DNA from: JBBROS01 sp965199595
Lineage (GTDB): Bacteria; Pseudomonadota; Alphaproteobacteria; Acetobacterales; Acetobacteraceae
Assembly (NCBI GenBank): GCA_965199595.1
Contig: OZ241182.1
Location: 682,001-746,000, forward strand
Length of the DNA: 64,000 nucleotides
Direction of reading: 5' to 3'
Part shown: positions 25,418 through 33,395 of the stretch, piece after piece
How positions within the stretch are numbered: the stretch's first letter is position 1
How the letters are laid out: every line of letters begins with the position of its first letter
Made by a program: the position numbers and the translations under genes
The notes under the pieces: generated by a model
The model's input: the letters and a program-made list of their open reading frames with translations, nothing else
The model's database searches: none
Told to the model about the DNA's origin: nothing

Positions 25418-26520
25418 GCGTGCTGATTGCCGGCGGGGGGATTGCCGGGGCGGCGGCGGCTTGCCTGCTGGGGGAGGAGGCCACGCTGTTCGAGCGGGAG
25501 GCCGGGGGGCATGACAAGATCTGCGGGGAGTTCGTCAGCTGGGAGGCGCAGGATGCGTTGAGGCGGCTGGGGGTGGACCTGGTGGCGCTGGGGGGGGCGG
25601 CGATCCATTCGGTGCGGCTGGTGCATGGGGCGCGGGTGGCGTGCAGCCCCCTGCCTCGGCTTGGTCTCGGGGTATCGCGGCGGGTGGTGGACGAGGCCTT
25701 GCTGGCGCTGGCGGCGCGGCGGGGGGCGCGGGTGGTGCGAGGCCATGCGGTGCGGCGGATCACGGCCGGGGGGTTGCTGGTGGAGGAGGTTGGCGAGGTT
25801 GCGGGGCGTCGGGTGCTGCTGGCGACGGGGAAGCACGATCTGCGTGGAGCCGGGCGGGGGGTTGGGCGGGCGCGGGGTGGTGGGGGGGCGTCGCTGGTTG
25901 GGTTGAAGATGTATTACCGGCTGGCGGCGGGGGCGGACCGGGACCTGGCGGGGCATGTGGAGGTGGTGCTGTTTCCGGGGGGGTATGCCGGGTTGCAGCA
26001 TGTGGAGGGGGGCCGGGCCAATCTGTGCCTGTTGATCCAGCGGCGGGTGTTCGAGGCGGTGGGGTCGGACTGGGCGGGGGTGGTTGGGCATCTGACTCGG
26101 ACGGCGCCGCATCTGTCCGGGTTGGATGGGGGGCGGCTGGCGGGGGCCGAGGCGTTGCTGGCGCGGCCGGTGGCGATCTTTCGGGTGCCTTACGGGTTCG
26201 TGCATCGGGCGGGGGTGGCGGACCTGGATCATGTGGTGCGGCTGGGGGATCAGATGGGGGTGATCCCGAGTTTCAGCGGGGACGGGATGGCGATTGCGCT
26301 GCACACGGCGTTCGCAGCGGTGCGGAGGGGTGATGCGGCCGGGTATCATGCAGAGATGCGGGAGGACCTGGTGGGGCAGATCGGGCGGGCGATGGTGCTG
26401 CATCGGCTGGGGCAGGCGCATCCCGGGCTGGTGGCGGCTGCGGCGCGGGCCTGGCCGGGGGCCTTGGCCTGGGTGGCGCGGTTGACGCGGGTGGGGCCTA
26501 AGCAGACTTTTACGGCTTGA
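25414..26520 (+). CDS. FAD-dependent oxidoreductase (geranylgeranyl-reductase/hydroxylase-like) of the PKS cassette
   Basis: A 368-residue flavoprotein with an N-terminal dinucleotide fold (SVLIAGGGIAGAAAACLL), the ICGEFVSWEAQDALRRLG segment typical of geranylgeranyl-reductase-like FAD proteins, and the second FAD motif LGDQMGVIPSFSGDGMAIAL. It would oxidise or reduce the methylated polyketide product; compare the flavoprotein hydroxylase SrsC in the Streptomyces srs cluster. The last codons (KQTFTA-stop) lie inside a palindromic repeat at 26497-26540, so the natural C-terminus may have been replaced. Confidence 0.82.
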   Translation: MSVLIAGGGIAGAAAACLLGEEATLFEREAGGHDKICGEFVSWEAQDALRRLGVDLVALGGAAIHSVRLVHGARVACSPLPRLGLGVSRRVVDEALLALAARRGARVVRGHAVRRITAGGLLVEEVGEVAGRRVLLATGKHDLRGAGRGVGRARGGGGASLVGLKMYYRLAAGADRDLAGHVEVVLFPGGYAGLQHVEGGRANLCLLIQRRVFEAVGSDWAGVVGHLTRTAPHLSGLDGGRLAGAEALLARPVAIFRVPYGFVHRAGVADLDHVVRLGDQMGVIPSFSGDGMAIALHTAFAAVRRGDAAGYHAEMREDLVGQIGRAMVLHRLGQAHPGLVAAAARAWPGALAWVARLTRVGPKQTFTA

Positions 26521-26540
26521 GCCACGAACGTCTGCCTAGG
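26497..26540. repeat. 44-bp palindromic (REP-like) repeat, copy A
   Basis: CCTAAGCAGACTTTTACGGC, then TTGA, then GCCACGAACGTCTGCCTAGG form an imperfect long hairpin. The complement of 52467-52510 is the same element with about 80% identity. In this copy the left arm encodes the last residues of the flavoprotein and the stop codon TGA lies at the loop, so it may also act as a transcription terminator. Confidence 0.65.
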
Positions 26541-26599
26541 TGTTTGGCCCCGGAGAGTCGTGACGCTACTTTGACCCGAGAGGGAGAGGAAGCGCCACA

Positions 26600-26995
26600 C
26601 GGCGTGACAAGGATGCCCGTCCGGCGCCGGACCTGGTTGATCGTGATTTCACGGCGTCGGGGCCGAACCAGCTTCGGGTGGCCGACATCACCCATGTGCC
26701 GACCGTGGCCGGGTTCCTGTATCTGGCCATCGTGCTGGACGCCTGGAGCCACAGGATTGTCGGCTGGTCGATGGCGGAGCTGCCCAAGGTTCCGCCTGCG
26801 TGGCAGGTCGAATGGCAGCGGGGGCGCCAATATACGTCCGTGGCGTTCGGCAGGCGCTGCGGTGAGGCTGGCGTGCGTCCCTCGATGGGATCGGTGGGCG
26901 ACGCCTATGGCAACGCCATGGCAGAGAGCTTCTTCTCGACACTGGAGGCCGAGCGGCTGAGCCGGCGCCGCTTCGCAGGCGGAGGCGCGGATGGC
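26600..26995 (+). pseudogene. IS3-family OrfB integrase remnant with internal deletion
   Basis: Translation gives PNQLRVADITHVPTVAGFLY then LAIVLDAWSHRIVGWSMA, the start of the IS3-type DDE core with its first Asp. An abrupt jump follows to RQYTSVAFGRRCGEAGVRPS and GDAYGNAMAESFFSTLEAER, which holds the later catalytic Asp/Glu region. About 35-40 residues of the core between the two parts, and the C-terminal end, are missing. OrfA and recognisable inverted repeats are absent. It directly follows the palindromic repeat and starts the 26.5-30.3 kb graveyard. Confidence 0.75.
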
Positions 26996-27189
26996 AAACC
27001 GTCCATGAGATCGGGGCAACCTCGGTCAGCGGGCGATGGCGTCAGCATACACGCATTCGGGTATGCCGATGTCGGAAATCCGACAGCCGGCCGGACCGTG
27101 CTGACCTACAGGGGACGCATGGCCGAAGCATGCATCCAGCTTCCGAACCGGACCACGCGACCGCAGGGCGGACGGGTGGCCACCTTGCG

Positions 27190-27380
27190 CACGGGCCCAT
27201 GGCGGCGAGCCCGGCCGCATCACCGTCGATGGCCCGCCCGTGCTGCTGGGGCGAACCTGGCCGTCACGGTCAGCCTGTCCTTTCACGAGCTTGCCACCAA
27301 TGCCGCGAAGTCCGGCGCATTGTCCGTGCCCGCGGGCCCGGTGGAGGTGTCATGGACCACCAGCCAGAACCGCAAGGGCG
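27190..27380 (+). pseudogene. HWE-type histidine kinase fragment
   Basis: Across two frames this stretch reads GRITVDGPPVLLG then ANLAVTVSLSFHELATNAAK and SGALSVPAGPVEVSWT. HELATNAAKYGALS is the N-box of HWE/HisKA_2 sensor kinases; here the usual Tyr is Ser and a base loss near 27250 breaks the frame. Neither the phosphoacceptor His domain nor the G-box is present. The 27000-27190 stretch to its left shows no recognisable gene. Confidence 0.6.
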
Positions 27381-27446
27381 CCTGCAAGGTGGCCTGGAAT
27401 GCCGCATGTGCCTGCCGCTGGGCGGCCCACCCCATCAGGAGACAGC

Positions 27447-27581
27447 ATCACGGACATCCGTGACTGCATGAGCACCGACGTGCGTCTCACATCCCCCCAG
27501 GGCACCATCGGCGATGCGGCGCGCATGATGAAGGATGCCGGCACCATGCCGCCTGACCGGTTTCGGCAGCTGTTTGCATAA
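27447..27581 (+). pseudogene. CBS-domain protein, N-terminal fragment
   Basis: ITDIRDCMSTDVRLTSPQGT followed by IGDAARMMKDAG is the usual start of a small CBS-domain protein (first beta strand and helix of one CBS motif). After KDAGTMPP the sequence becomes unrelated and stops at TAA 27579-27581, so more than three quarters of a normal CBS pair is missing. The expected ATG start has become ATC or been lost. From 27582 to 27698 nothing else is recognisable. Confidence 0.6.
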
Positions 27582-27698
27582 GTTGACAACTGGACAGACC
27601 CGAGCCGGGAGCGTTCAAGCGATCAGCGATCGGTGGCTCAAGCGCGTGGCCTGAGCAGGTTGGGTGGAAACCGACAGCGCCGGTCGCGTTCGAGGTCC

Positions 27699-28649
27699 AT
27701 GGCTCACGACTCCAAGATGACCATCTATGCCGCTCTGGCCGGCAACACCGCGATTGCGGTGACCAAGTTCGGCGCGGCCTGGTGGACCGGCAGCAGCGCC
27801 ATGCTGAGCGAGGCGGTCCATTCGCTCGTGGATACCGGCAACCAGGTGCTCATGCTCCACGGGCTGCGCCGCTCCAGGCGCACGGCCTCGATGGAGCACC
27901 CGTTCGGCTTCGGGTTGGAGCTGTATTTCTGGACCTTCGTGGTGGCTATCCTGATCTTCGGTCTCGGCGCCGGGGTGTCGATCCTGGAAGGCGTCGACAA
28001 AATCAGGCATCCCCGGCCGGTGGAGTTCCCCTGGGTCAACTACGCCGTTCTGGGAGCATCGGTGGTGTTCGAGGGGACCACCTGGTTGATTGCCTTGCGG
28101 GCCTTCCGCCGCCAGGACCGCAACCATGATGTGGTCGAGGCGGTGCGGCGCAGCAAGGATCCGACGGTTTTCACCGTGTTGATCGAGGACAGTGCGGCCT
28201 TGACCGGGTTGGCTATTGCTGCAGCTGGGCTTGCAGGGACCCAGATGCTCGGGGTGCCATGGCTGGACGGCCTGGCGTCCGTCTTGATCGGCCTGCTGCT
28301 GGCAGGAACTGCGGCGTTCCTGGCCCGGGAATGCAAGGGCTTGTTGATTGGCGAGTCGGCCGCCCCCCGGGTGCGGGCCGGGCTGCAGCACATCGCCCTG
28401 AACCACCCCGGGATCTCCGGCGTAAACGAAATCCTCACCATGCACTTCGGCCCGGCGGATGTGCTTGCTGTCCTGAGTCTCCAGTTCGAGCACACCCTGA
28501 CGGCAAACTCGATCGAGGAGATCGTCAGCGACATCGAGCGTCGCATCAAGCAGGAGTTCCCCACGGTTCGCCGCATCTTCGTGGAAGCCCAGAGCCGGGA
28601 CGGCCATGAACGCGCGCGGCGGGAAGCGGCGCCGCTCGACGAGGCCTGA
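27699..28649 (+). CDS. Cation diffusion facilitator (CDF) family transporter
   Basis: A 316-residue inner-membrane metal/proton antiporter. TM segments begin at IYAALAGNTAIAVTKFGAAW. The metal-site helix SEAVHSLVDTGNQVLMLHGL and the loop HPFGFGLELYFW are typical CDF features, and the C-terminal cytoplasmic domain (HPGISGVNEILTMHFGPADV, then IEEIVSDIERRIKQEFPTVR) has the CDF dimerisation fold. ATG 27699 gives the common MAHDSKMTIYAAL start. The cation cannot be assigned; this subgroup (FieF/cobalt-zinc-like) is broad. It stands alone between IS remnants. Confidence 0.87.
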   Translation: MAHDSKMTIYAALAGNTAIAVTKFGAAWWTGSSAMLSEAVHSLVDTGNQVLMLHGLRRSRRTASMEHPFGFGLELYFWTFVVAILIFGLGAGVSILEGVDKIRHPRPVEFPWVNYAVLGASVVFEGTTWLIALRAFRRQDRNHDVVEAVRRSKDPTVFTVLIEDSAALTGLAIAAAGLAGTQMLGVPWLDGLASVLIGLLLAGTAAFLARECKGLLIGESAAPRVRAGLQHIALNHPGISGVNEILTMHFGPADVLAVLSLQFEHTLTANSIEEIVSDIERRIKQEFPTVRRIFVEAQSRDGHERARREAAPLDEA

Positions 28650-28738
28650 TCCGGCCATGAACGGGATAAGCTGACCCTTCGATGTCCATGCCTGTCACTC
28701 TGGCGGATGCCCTGGGACCAGGCGGGCCTTCGTGCGGG

Positions 28739-29413
28739 TCACATCCTCTCCTTGATGCCGCGGCGGATCAGCCACCAGTTCACCGGATAGGTCGTCAGGA
28801 ACCCCACGATCATCGCGGCCTGCATCAGCAGCCAATAGGTCCAGCTTGTCGGCCGCAGTTCGGGGTAGAGCCATTCCCGCCCGCCCATCACGACGAACAT
28901 GCCGATCTCGTAGGCGAGCAGCGACAGGGTGTCGATCTTGACCGCCTGCCAGACGCCCTCGCGGAAACCGAGGTGGCGCATGGGCACAATGGAGAAATAC
29001 TGGAACACCACGCCCAGCAGGTAGGCCAGCGCGAAGGAAAGGGCGAGGCTGCCGGCGAAGGCCGAGCCGAACAGGGCGAAGGCGGTGGCGAAGGCGATCC
29101 AGTCCCCGGTAAAGTCGCCCAGGGCGCACCCGGCGCCACAATGCGTTGCTCCCTTGAACGTCGCCTGCCACATCGGCGCGTCGGCGTGGTTCATGGCACC
29201 GTGCTTCATGTGAGCCGGGGCGCGGCCGAACCAGGCGTAGAAAGGAAGGCCGAGCGGCCCCCAGTACAGCATGGTGAGCGGCCAGACCGCGTCCATGACC
29301 GCCATGTGCTGCCGCCGCCCGAGAACGAATATGTCGGCAAGCACCAGAACCCCACTGGCTATTGACAGTGGCACATAGACTGACGCGACGCTGTGAAGCC
29401 AAATGAGGGTCAT
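28739..29413 (-). CDS. DUF4396 family integral membrane protein
   Basis: This 224-residue polytopic protein resembles DUF4396 proteins. It has an N-terminal helix pair (YVPLSIASGVLVLADIFVLG, then PLTMLYWGPLGLPFYAWFGR), a short Met/His loop (HMKHGAMNHADAPMW), and the conserved GATHCGAGCALGDFTGDWI with two cysteines inside the membrane region, followed by further helices. His, Met and Cys placement suggests metal contact, which is an inference only. It is convergent with the CDF transporter gene 90 bp away. Confidence 0.8.
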   Translation of the reverse strand: MTLIWLHSVASVYVPLSIASGVLVLADIFVLGRRQHMAVMDAVWPLTMLYWGPLGLPFYAWFGRAPAHMKHGAMNHADAPMWQATFKGATHCGAGCALGDFTGDWIAFATAFALFGSAFAGSLALSFALAYLLGVVFQYFSIVPMRHLGFREGVWQAVKIDTLSLLAYEIGMFVVMGGREWLYPELRPTSWTYWLLMQAAMIVGFLTTYPVNWWLIRRGIKERM

Positions 29414-29489
29414 AGCGGCTCACCTGATCAAGTGTATGGTCCCGGGATGGGGTGACTTGGGCTAAGCCGCGTTCCAGGTTCTGTTAGGC

Positions 29490-30240
29490 TTGCTCAGTCT
29501 CGCAGCGGCGAGCCGGGCCTTGATGACCGCACATTCCTCGAAGCGGTCCGCTACTTCAAGGTCCACGATCTGACCTGGCGTGCCCTGCCGGCGGAATACG
29601 GCAATTGGAACAGCGTATGGAAGCGGCTGTAGCGGCTGAGCCGGTCTGGCGTGTTCGAGGCGTTCTTTCAGTTGCTGGCCGAAACCGGCAAGACCGCGCA
29701 TCGTGTGCACATGTTCGACAGCGCCGTCATACGTGCGCATGTCTCAGCTGCCGGCGCAAAATGCGGCAGCAAAACCAGGCACCCGGGCGCTCGCGGGGTG
29801 GGTTCACGTGCAAGATCCACCTCAAGAGCGACTGCGCAGCCTTGCCCATCGCCTACCATCTGACCGGCGGCGAGATCAGCGACTCAACCCAACTCGCCAC
29901 TTCGTTGGACATCGGACCAGACATCAGGCCGCGCGCAGCCATGACCGACAAAGGGATGACTCGAGGCTAACCGCGCCGTCTGTCGCGAGCGCGGCATCGC
30001 CCCCGTGATCCCACACCGTCCCAATGCCCAGGGACCGGCCAACGTGCTTCCCCAAAGCACTCTACAAAGGCCGCGCTCGCATCGAGCAGGCGTTGGGCAA
30101 GCTCAAGCGCTTCAAGCGCGTGGCGGCCGATGCGAGAGAACCGCAGAAAGCTGCGCAGCACTCCTCGCCACCCGCCTGCACGACACCCCGGCCCCCCGCG
30201 CGCGGCGCAACACCCCCGCACGCCCAGCCGGAACTCCACC
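29490..30240 (+). pseudogene. IS5-family transposase pseudogene
   Basis: Pieces in several frames rebuild most of an IS5-type transposase: DDRTFLEAVRYFKVHDLTWR, YGNWNSVWKRL, a TAG stop, SRSGVFEAFFQLLAETGKTA, FDSAVIRAHVSAAGAK, then GGFTCKIHLKSDCAALPIAY, HLTGGEISDS, and NRAVCRERGIAPVIPHRPNA. The C-terminal part KALYKGRARIEQALGKLKRF is in yet another frame. At least one nonsense codon and two frameshifts make it inactive. The sequence then runs directly into the upstream region of a MAPEG gene. Confidence 0.8.
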
Positions 30241-30278
30241 CGCCCCCCGGCGTCTCCCCTTCAACGCAGGAGCACCGC

Positions 30279-30665
30279 ATGACCACCGAGCTGTTCTATC
30301 TCACCTGGGCCAGCGTGCTCGGCCTGGTCCACGTCCTCGTCACCGGACAGTTCACCACCCTGCAGCACGGCCTGGCCTATGGCCTCAGCTCGCGGGACGA
30401 GAAGAAGGAGATCACCGGCATCGGCGGCCGGGTCCAGCGCGCGTTTGCCAACTACATGCAGACCTTCCCGTTCTTCGCCGCAGCGATCCTCGTCGCCCAC
30501 GTGCTGGACCGCCACAGCTGGATGACCGTCCGCGGCGCCGAACTCTACTTCTGGTCCCGCCTGGCCTATCCCTTCCTCTACGCCTTCAACGTCATCGGCG
30601 TCCGAACCCTGGCCTACCTGGTCTCCATGGCCGGCATCGCCCTCGTCCTGGCCGGCCTCACCTAA
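30279..30665 (+). CDS. MAPEG family membrane protein
   Basis: A 128-residue four-helix membrane protein. Members of the MAPEG family include glutathione transferases and related eicosanoid enzymes. ELFYLTWASVLGLVHVLVTG, VQRAFANYMQTFPFFAAAIL with the RAxxNxxE/Q-type helix, and the C-terminal YPFLYAFNVIGVRTLAYLVS carry the usual pattern. ATG 30279 follows AGGAG. Many bacterial members lack known substrates. Its stop overlaps the convergent UdgX gene's stop (CTAA). Confidence 0.85.
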   Translation: MTTELFYLTWASVLGLVHVLVTGQFTTLQHGLAYGLSSRDEKKEITGIGGRVQRAFANYMQTFPFFAAAILVAHVLDRHSWMTVRGAELYFWSRLAYPFLYAFNVIGVRTLAYLVSMAGIALVLAGLT

Positions 30666-32101
30666 CCCGCCAGCGCCACGACAGCGCGAAGGTCCTGGAC
30701 GAACAGCGCATACTCCCGGGCCTTGGCCGCCTCATCCGGCAAGCGCAGCAGATAGCTCGGATGCACCGTGACGAACCCGGTCCCTCCACCCCCGGCCAGA
30801 TCCCCCGGCAACTCGATCGCCCGGCTCCGCTCCCGTCCGATCGTCACAGCCCGCCCCAGAACCGCCCGAGCCGCCGTGGCCCCCATCATCACCGTCAGCG
30901 CCGGCCGAACCTCCGCCCGCTCCAACCCCAGCCAGAAGTTGCAGGCCACGATCTCCGAAGTCCCCGGCTTCTCATGGATCCGCCGCTTGCCCCGCGGCAC
31001 GAACTTGAAATGCTTCACCGCATTGGTCACGTAAACCGAAGCCCGGTCCAACCCGGCCTCCGCCATCGCCCGGTCCAGCAACTGCCCCGCCGGACCCACG
31101 AACGGCCGCCCCGCCAGGTCCTCCTGGTCCCCCGGCTGCTCCCCCACGATCAGGATGCGCGCATCCGCCGGCCCCTCGCCGAACACCGGCTGCGTCGCCG
31201 GCTCCCACAACGGGCACCGCCGGCAATCATGGATGTCCCGCGCCGCCTGCAGCAGCCCGGTCGCCGCCGGCTCCAGCACCGGCTTCACATGCGCCCGCGT
31301 CGGCTTCGGCGCCGAAAACACCGGTTGTTCCACCATGCTCTCCGTCCTGCTTCCCGCCGTCCGGATCAGCTCCGGGATCACCGCCGCCTCCGGCAGGTTC
31401 TTCCAGTACTTCCGCGGCATCTCCGAAGTCATCGCCCCGATCTTCAATCGCGCCGGATTGAAGATGCTGCTGTAATAAGCCCGCCAGTAAGCCTCCAATG
31501 CGTCATCATCCGGAATGTCGGCCTTCAACGCCCCCGCCGCGAACCGAACCTCCGCCCCATCCCAGTGCGCGCTCCGGTACGGCGTCAGGATCGACCACGT
31601 CATCGTCGCGAACCGCCGCACGAAGAACGCCGCATTCGCCTCGACGATGTAGTGCTCCGGCTCGAACCAGCTCACATAGCGCACGCCCTCCGGCTCCGGC
31701 ACCTCCCTGAACCGCACGAACGCCCGCATCTTGTGCGTGTCCCGCCGCACCGCCTGCACCAGCCGCTGCACCCGCTGCACCTCGGCATCGGTCGCCAGCT
31801 CCAGCACATGCTTCTCCCCCGCATGCGCCCGCCAGATCAGCCGGTACAGCAGGGCGAACCGCTCGGGATCGCTATGCTGGATCGCCGTCTCCGCCACATC
31901 CACCAGCGCCCGCGGCACCGTGAAACTCCCCTTCACCCCGGCCGGCGCCGCCTCGGCATCCCCCGCCTCCGCGAACAAATCATCCGGCGCTCCCACCGCC
32001 CAGCGGACCTCCTCCGGCGCCACCCCCTCCAGACACAATCCCCGCGCCGCCTCCCGCCAGCCCGCCCAGTCCACCTGGTGCGCCAGAACCACCGACCTCA
32101 C
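30662..32101 (-). CDS. DUF4130-UdgX fusion: uracil-DNA crosslinking/glycosylase family protein
   Basis: 479 residues with two domains. About 1-245 is the DUF4130 domain that accompanies radical SAM DNA repair proteins (RAHAGEKHVLELATDAEVQR, HKMRAFVRFREV, then WSILTPYRSAHWDG). About 285-479 is a UdgX-type family-4 uracil-DNA glycosylase: an Fe-S cysteine pair HDCRRCPLW, motif A IVGEQPGDQEDLAGRPF, the UdgX signature KRRIH at 372-376 whose His traps uracil covalently, and VTVHPSYLLRLP. It starts at GTG 32101, overlapping the radical SAM stop, so both proteins are made together. Confidence 0.9.
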   Translation of the reverse strand: MRSVVLAHQVDWAGWREAARGLCLEGVAPEEVRWAVGAPDDLFAEAGDAEAAPAGVKGSFTVPRALVDVAETAIQHSDPERFALLYRLIWRAHAGEKHVLELATDAEVQRVQRLVQAVRRDTHKMRAFVRFREVPEPEGVRYVSWFEPEHYIVEANAAFFVRRFATMTWSILTPYRSAHWDGAEVRFAAGALKADIPDDDALEAYWRAYYSSIFNPARLKIGAMTSEMPRKYWKNLPEAAVIPELIRTAGSRTESMVEQPVFSAPKPTRAHVKPVLEPAATGLLQAARDIHDCRRCPLWEPATQPVFGEGPADARILIVGEQPGDQEDLAGRPFVGPAGQLLDRAMAEAGLDRASVYVTNAVKHFKFVPRGKRRIHEKPGTSEIVACNFWLGLERAEVRPALTVMMGATAARAVLGRAVTIGRERSRAIELPGDLAGGGGTGFVTVHPSYLLRLPDEAAKAREYALFVQDLRAVVALAG

Positions 32102-33315
32102 GCGAACAGGTCCGTCTGCACCGGCTTCGGCACCAGCCGCTGCTGCAGCCGCGCACTGTCCAGAAGTGGCCCGGGATGATGGTCCGCCGTCACGATGAAC
32201 GGCGCGATCTTGGTCATCGGCAACCGCAACCGAACCAGGTCCTCCAGCCGCAACCCCCCATGCCGCCGGGCCCGCAGCAGCCGGTCCACGGTCTTCACCC
32301 CCAGGCCCGGCACCCGCAACATCATCTCCCGCGGCGCCTGGTTCAGATCCACCGGAAACTGCGCCCGGTGCTGCAAGGCCCAGGCCAGCTTCGGGTCCAT
32401 GGTCAGATCCAGGTTGCCCGACCCATCCAGGGCGATCTCGTCCTTGGCGAAATCATAGAACCGCATCAGCCAATCCGCCTGATACAGCCGATGCTCCCGC
32501 ACCAGCGGCGCCTTCTGCGGCGGCAACGCGGCCGAAGCATCCGGGATCGGGCTGAACGCGCTATAGTACACCCGCCGCAGCCCGTAATTCCCATAGAGAT
32601 TGGTGCTCAGGTTCAGGATGTCCCGGTCCGTGCTGGCATCCGCCCCCACGATCATCTGCGTGCTCTGCCCGGCCGGCGCGAACCGCGGCGACTTCTTCTC
32701 CGCCTTGGCCTCATCGATCCTGAGCCGCATCCGTGCCATGGACCGCCTGATGCCCGGCATGTCCTTCTCCGGCGCCAGCGCCCCCAGGCTGTCCTCGGTC
32801 GGCAGCTCCACGTTGATGCTCAACCGGTCCGCATACCTCCCCGCCAGCGCCAGCAACTCCGGCGAGGCATCCGGGATGGTCTTCAGATGGATATACCCGC
32901 GGAACCCATGCACCTCCCGCAGCAGCCGGGCCACCTCGACCACCTGCTCCATGGTATAATCCGGGCTGCGGATGATCCCGGAGCTGAGGAACAATCCCTC
33001 GATGCAGTTCCGCCGGTAGAACCCCAGCGTCAGCGTCACCACCTCTTCCGGCGTGAACCGGGCCCGCTGCACATTGGAGGAGCGCCGGTTGATGCAGTAG
33101 AGGCAGTCATAGACACAGGCATTGGTCAGCAGGATCTTGAGCAGGCTGATGCATCGTCCGTCCGGCGCATAGGCATGGCAGATGCCCATCCCCTCGGTGC
33201 TGCCCACCCCGGTCGTCTCCCCCGCCGAGCTGCGCTTGGCGGTGCCGCTGGACGCGCAGGACGCATCGTATTTCGCAGCATCCGCCAGGATCTCGAGCTT
33301 CTGCAACAGGTCCAT
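32098..33315 (-). CDS. Putative DNA modification/repair radical SAM protein
   Basis: A 405-residue radical SAM enzyme; the Fe-S site is NACVYDCLYC (CxxxCxxC). The preceding CHAYAPDGRCISLLKILLTN and the following RRSSNVQRARFTPEEVV are characteristic of the TIGR03916-type group. The C-terminal helix-hairpin-helix (LRVPGLGVKTVDRLLRARRH) binds DNA. It is the first gene of the two-gene operon with DUF4130-UdgX. The substrate base is unknown; a role in repairing or modifying DNA is inferred from the partners and the HhH. Confidence 0.88.
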   Translation of the reverse strand: MDLLQKLEILADAAKYDASCASSGTAKRSSAGETTGVGSTEGMGICHAYAPDGRCISLLKILLTNACVYDCLYCINRRSSNVQRARFTPEEVVTLTLGFYRRNCIEGLFLSSGIIRSPDYTMEQVVEVARLLREVHGFRGYIHLKTIPDASPELLALAGRYADRLSINVELPTEDSLGALAPEKDMPGIRRSMARMRLRIDEAKAEKKSPRFAPAGQSTQMIVGADASTDRDILNLSTNLYGNYGLRRVYYSAFSPIPDASAALPPQKAPLVREHRLYQADWLMRFYDFAKDEIALDGSGNLDLTMDPKLAWALQHRAQFPVDLNQAPREMMLRVPGLGVKTVDRLLRARRHGGLRLEDLVRLRLPMTKIAPFIVTADHHPGPLLDSARLQQRLVPKPVQTDLFA

Positions 33316-33395
33316 GGAACGTTCGTTCTCCCCACTGCGGACTTGTGACCATCAGCTCGATTTTCAAGCGCAGCCGGGAAGCGTAGGTTGCACCG

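Noticed and set aside
27565..27600. Possible dif-like site (TTTGCATAAGTTGACAAC) in the skew-change region
   Set aside because: Only the left half resembles a XerC arm; the right half does not match a XerD arm at the required spacing.
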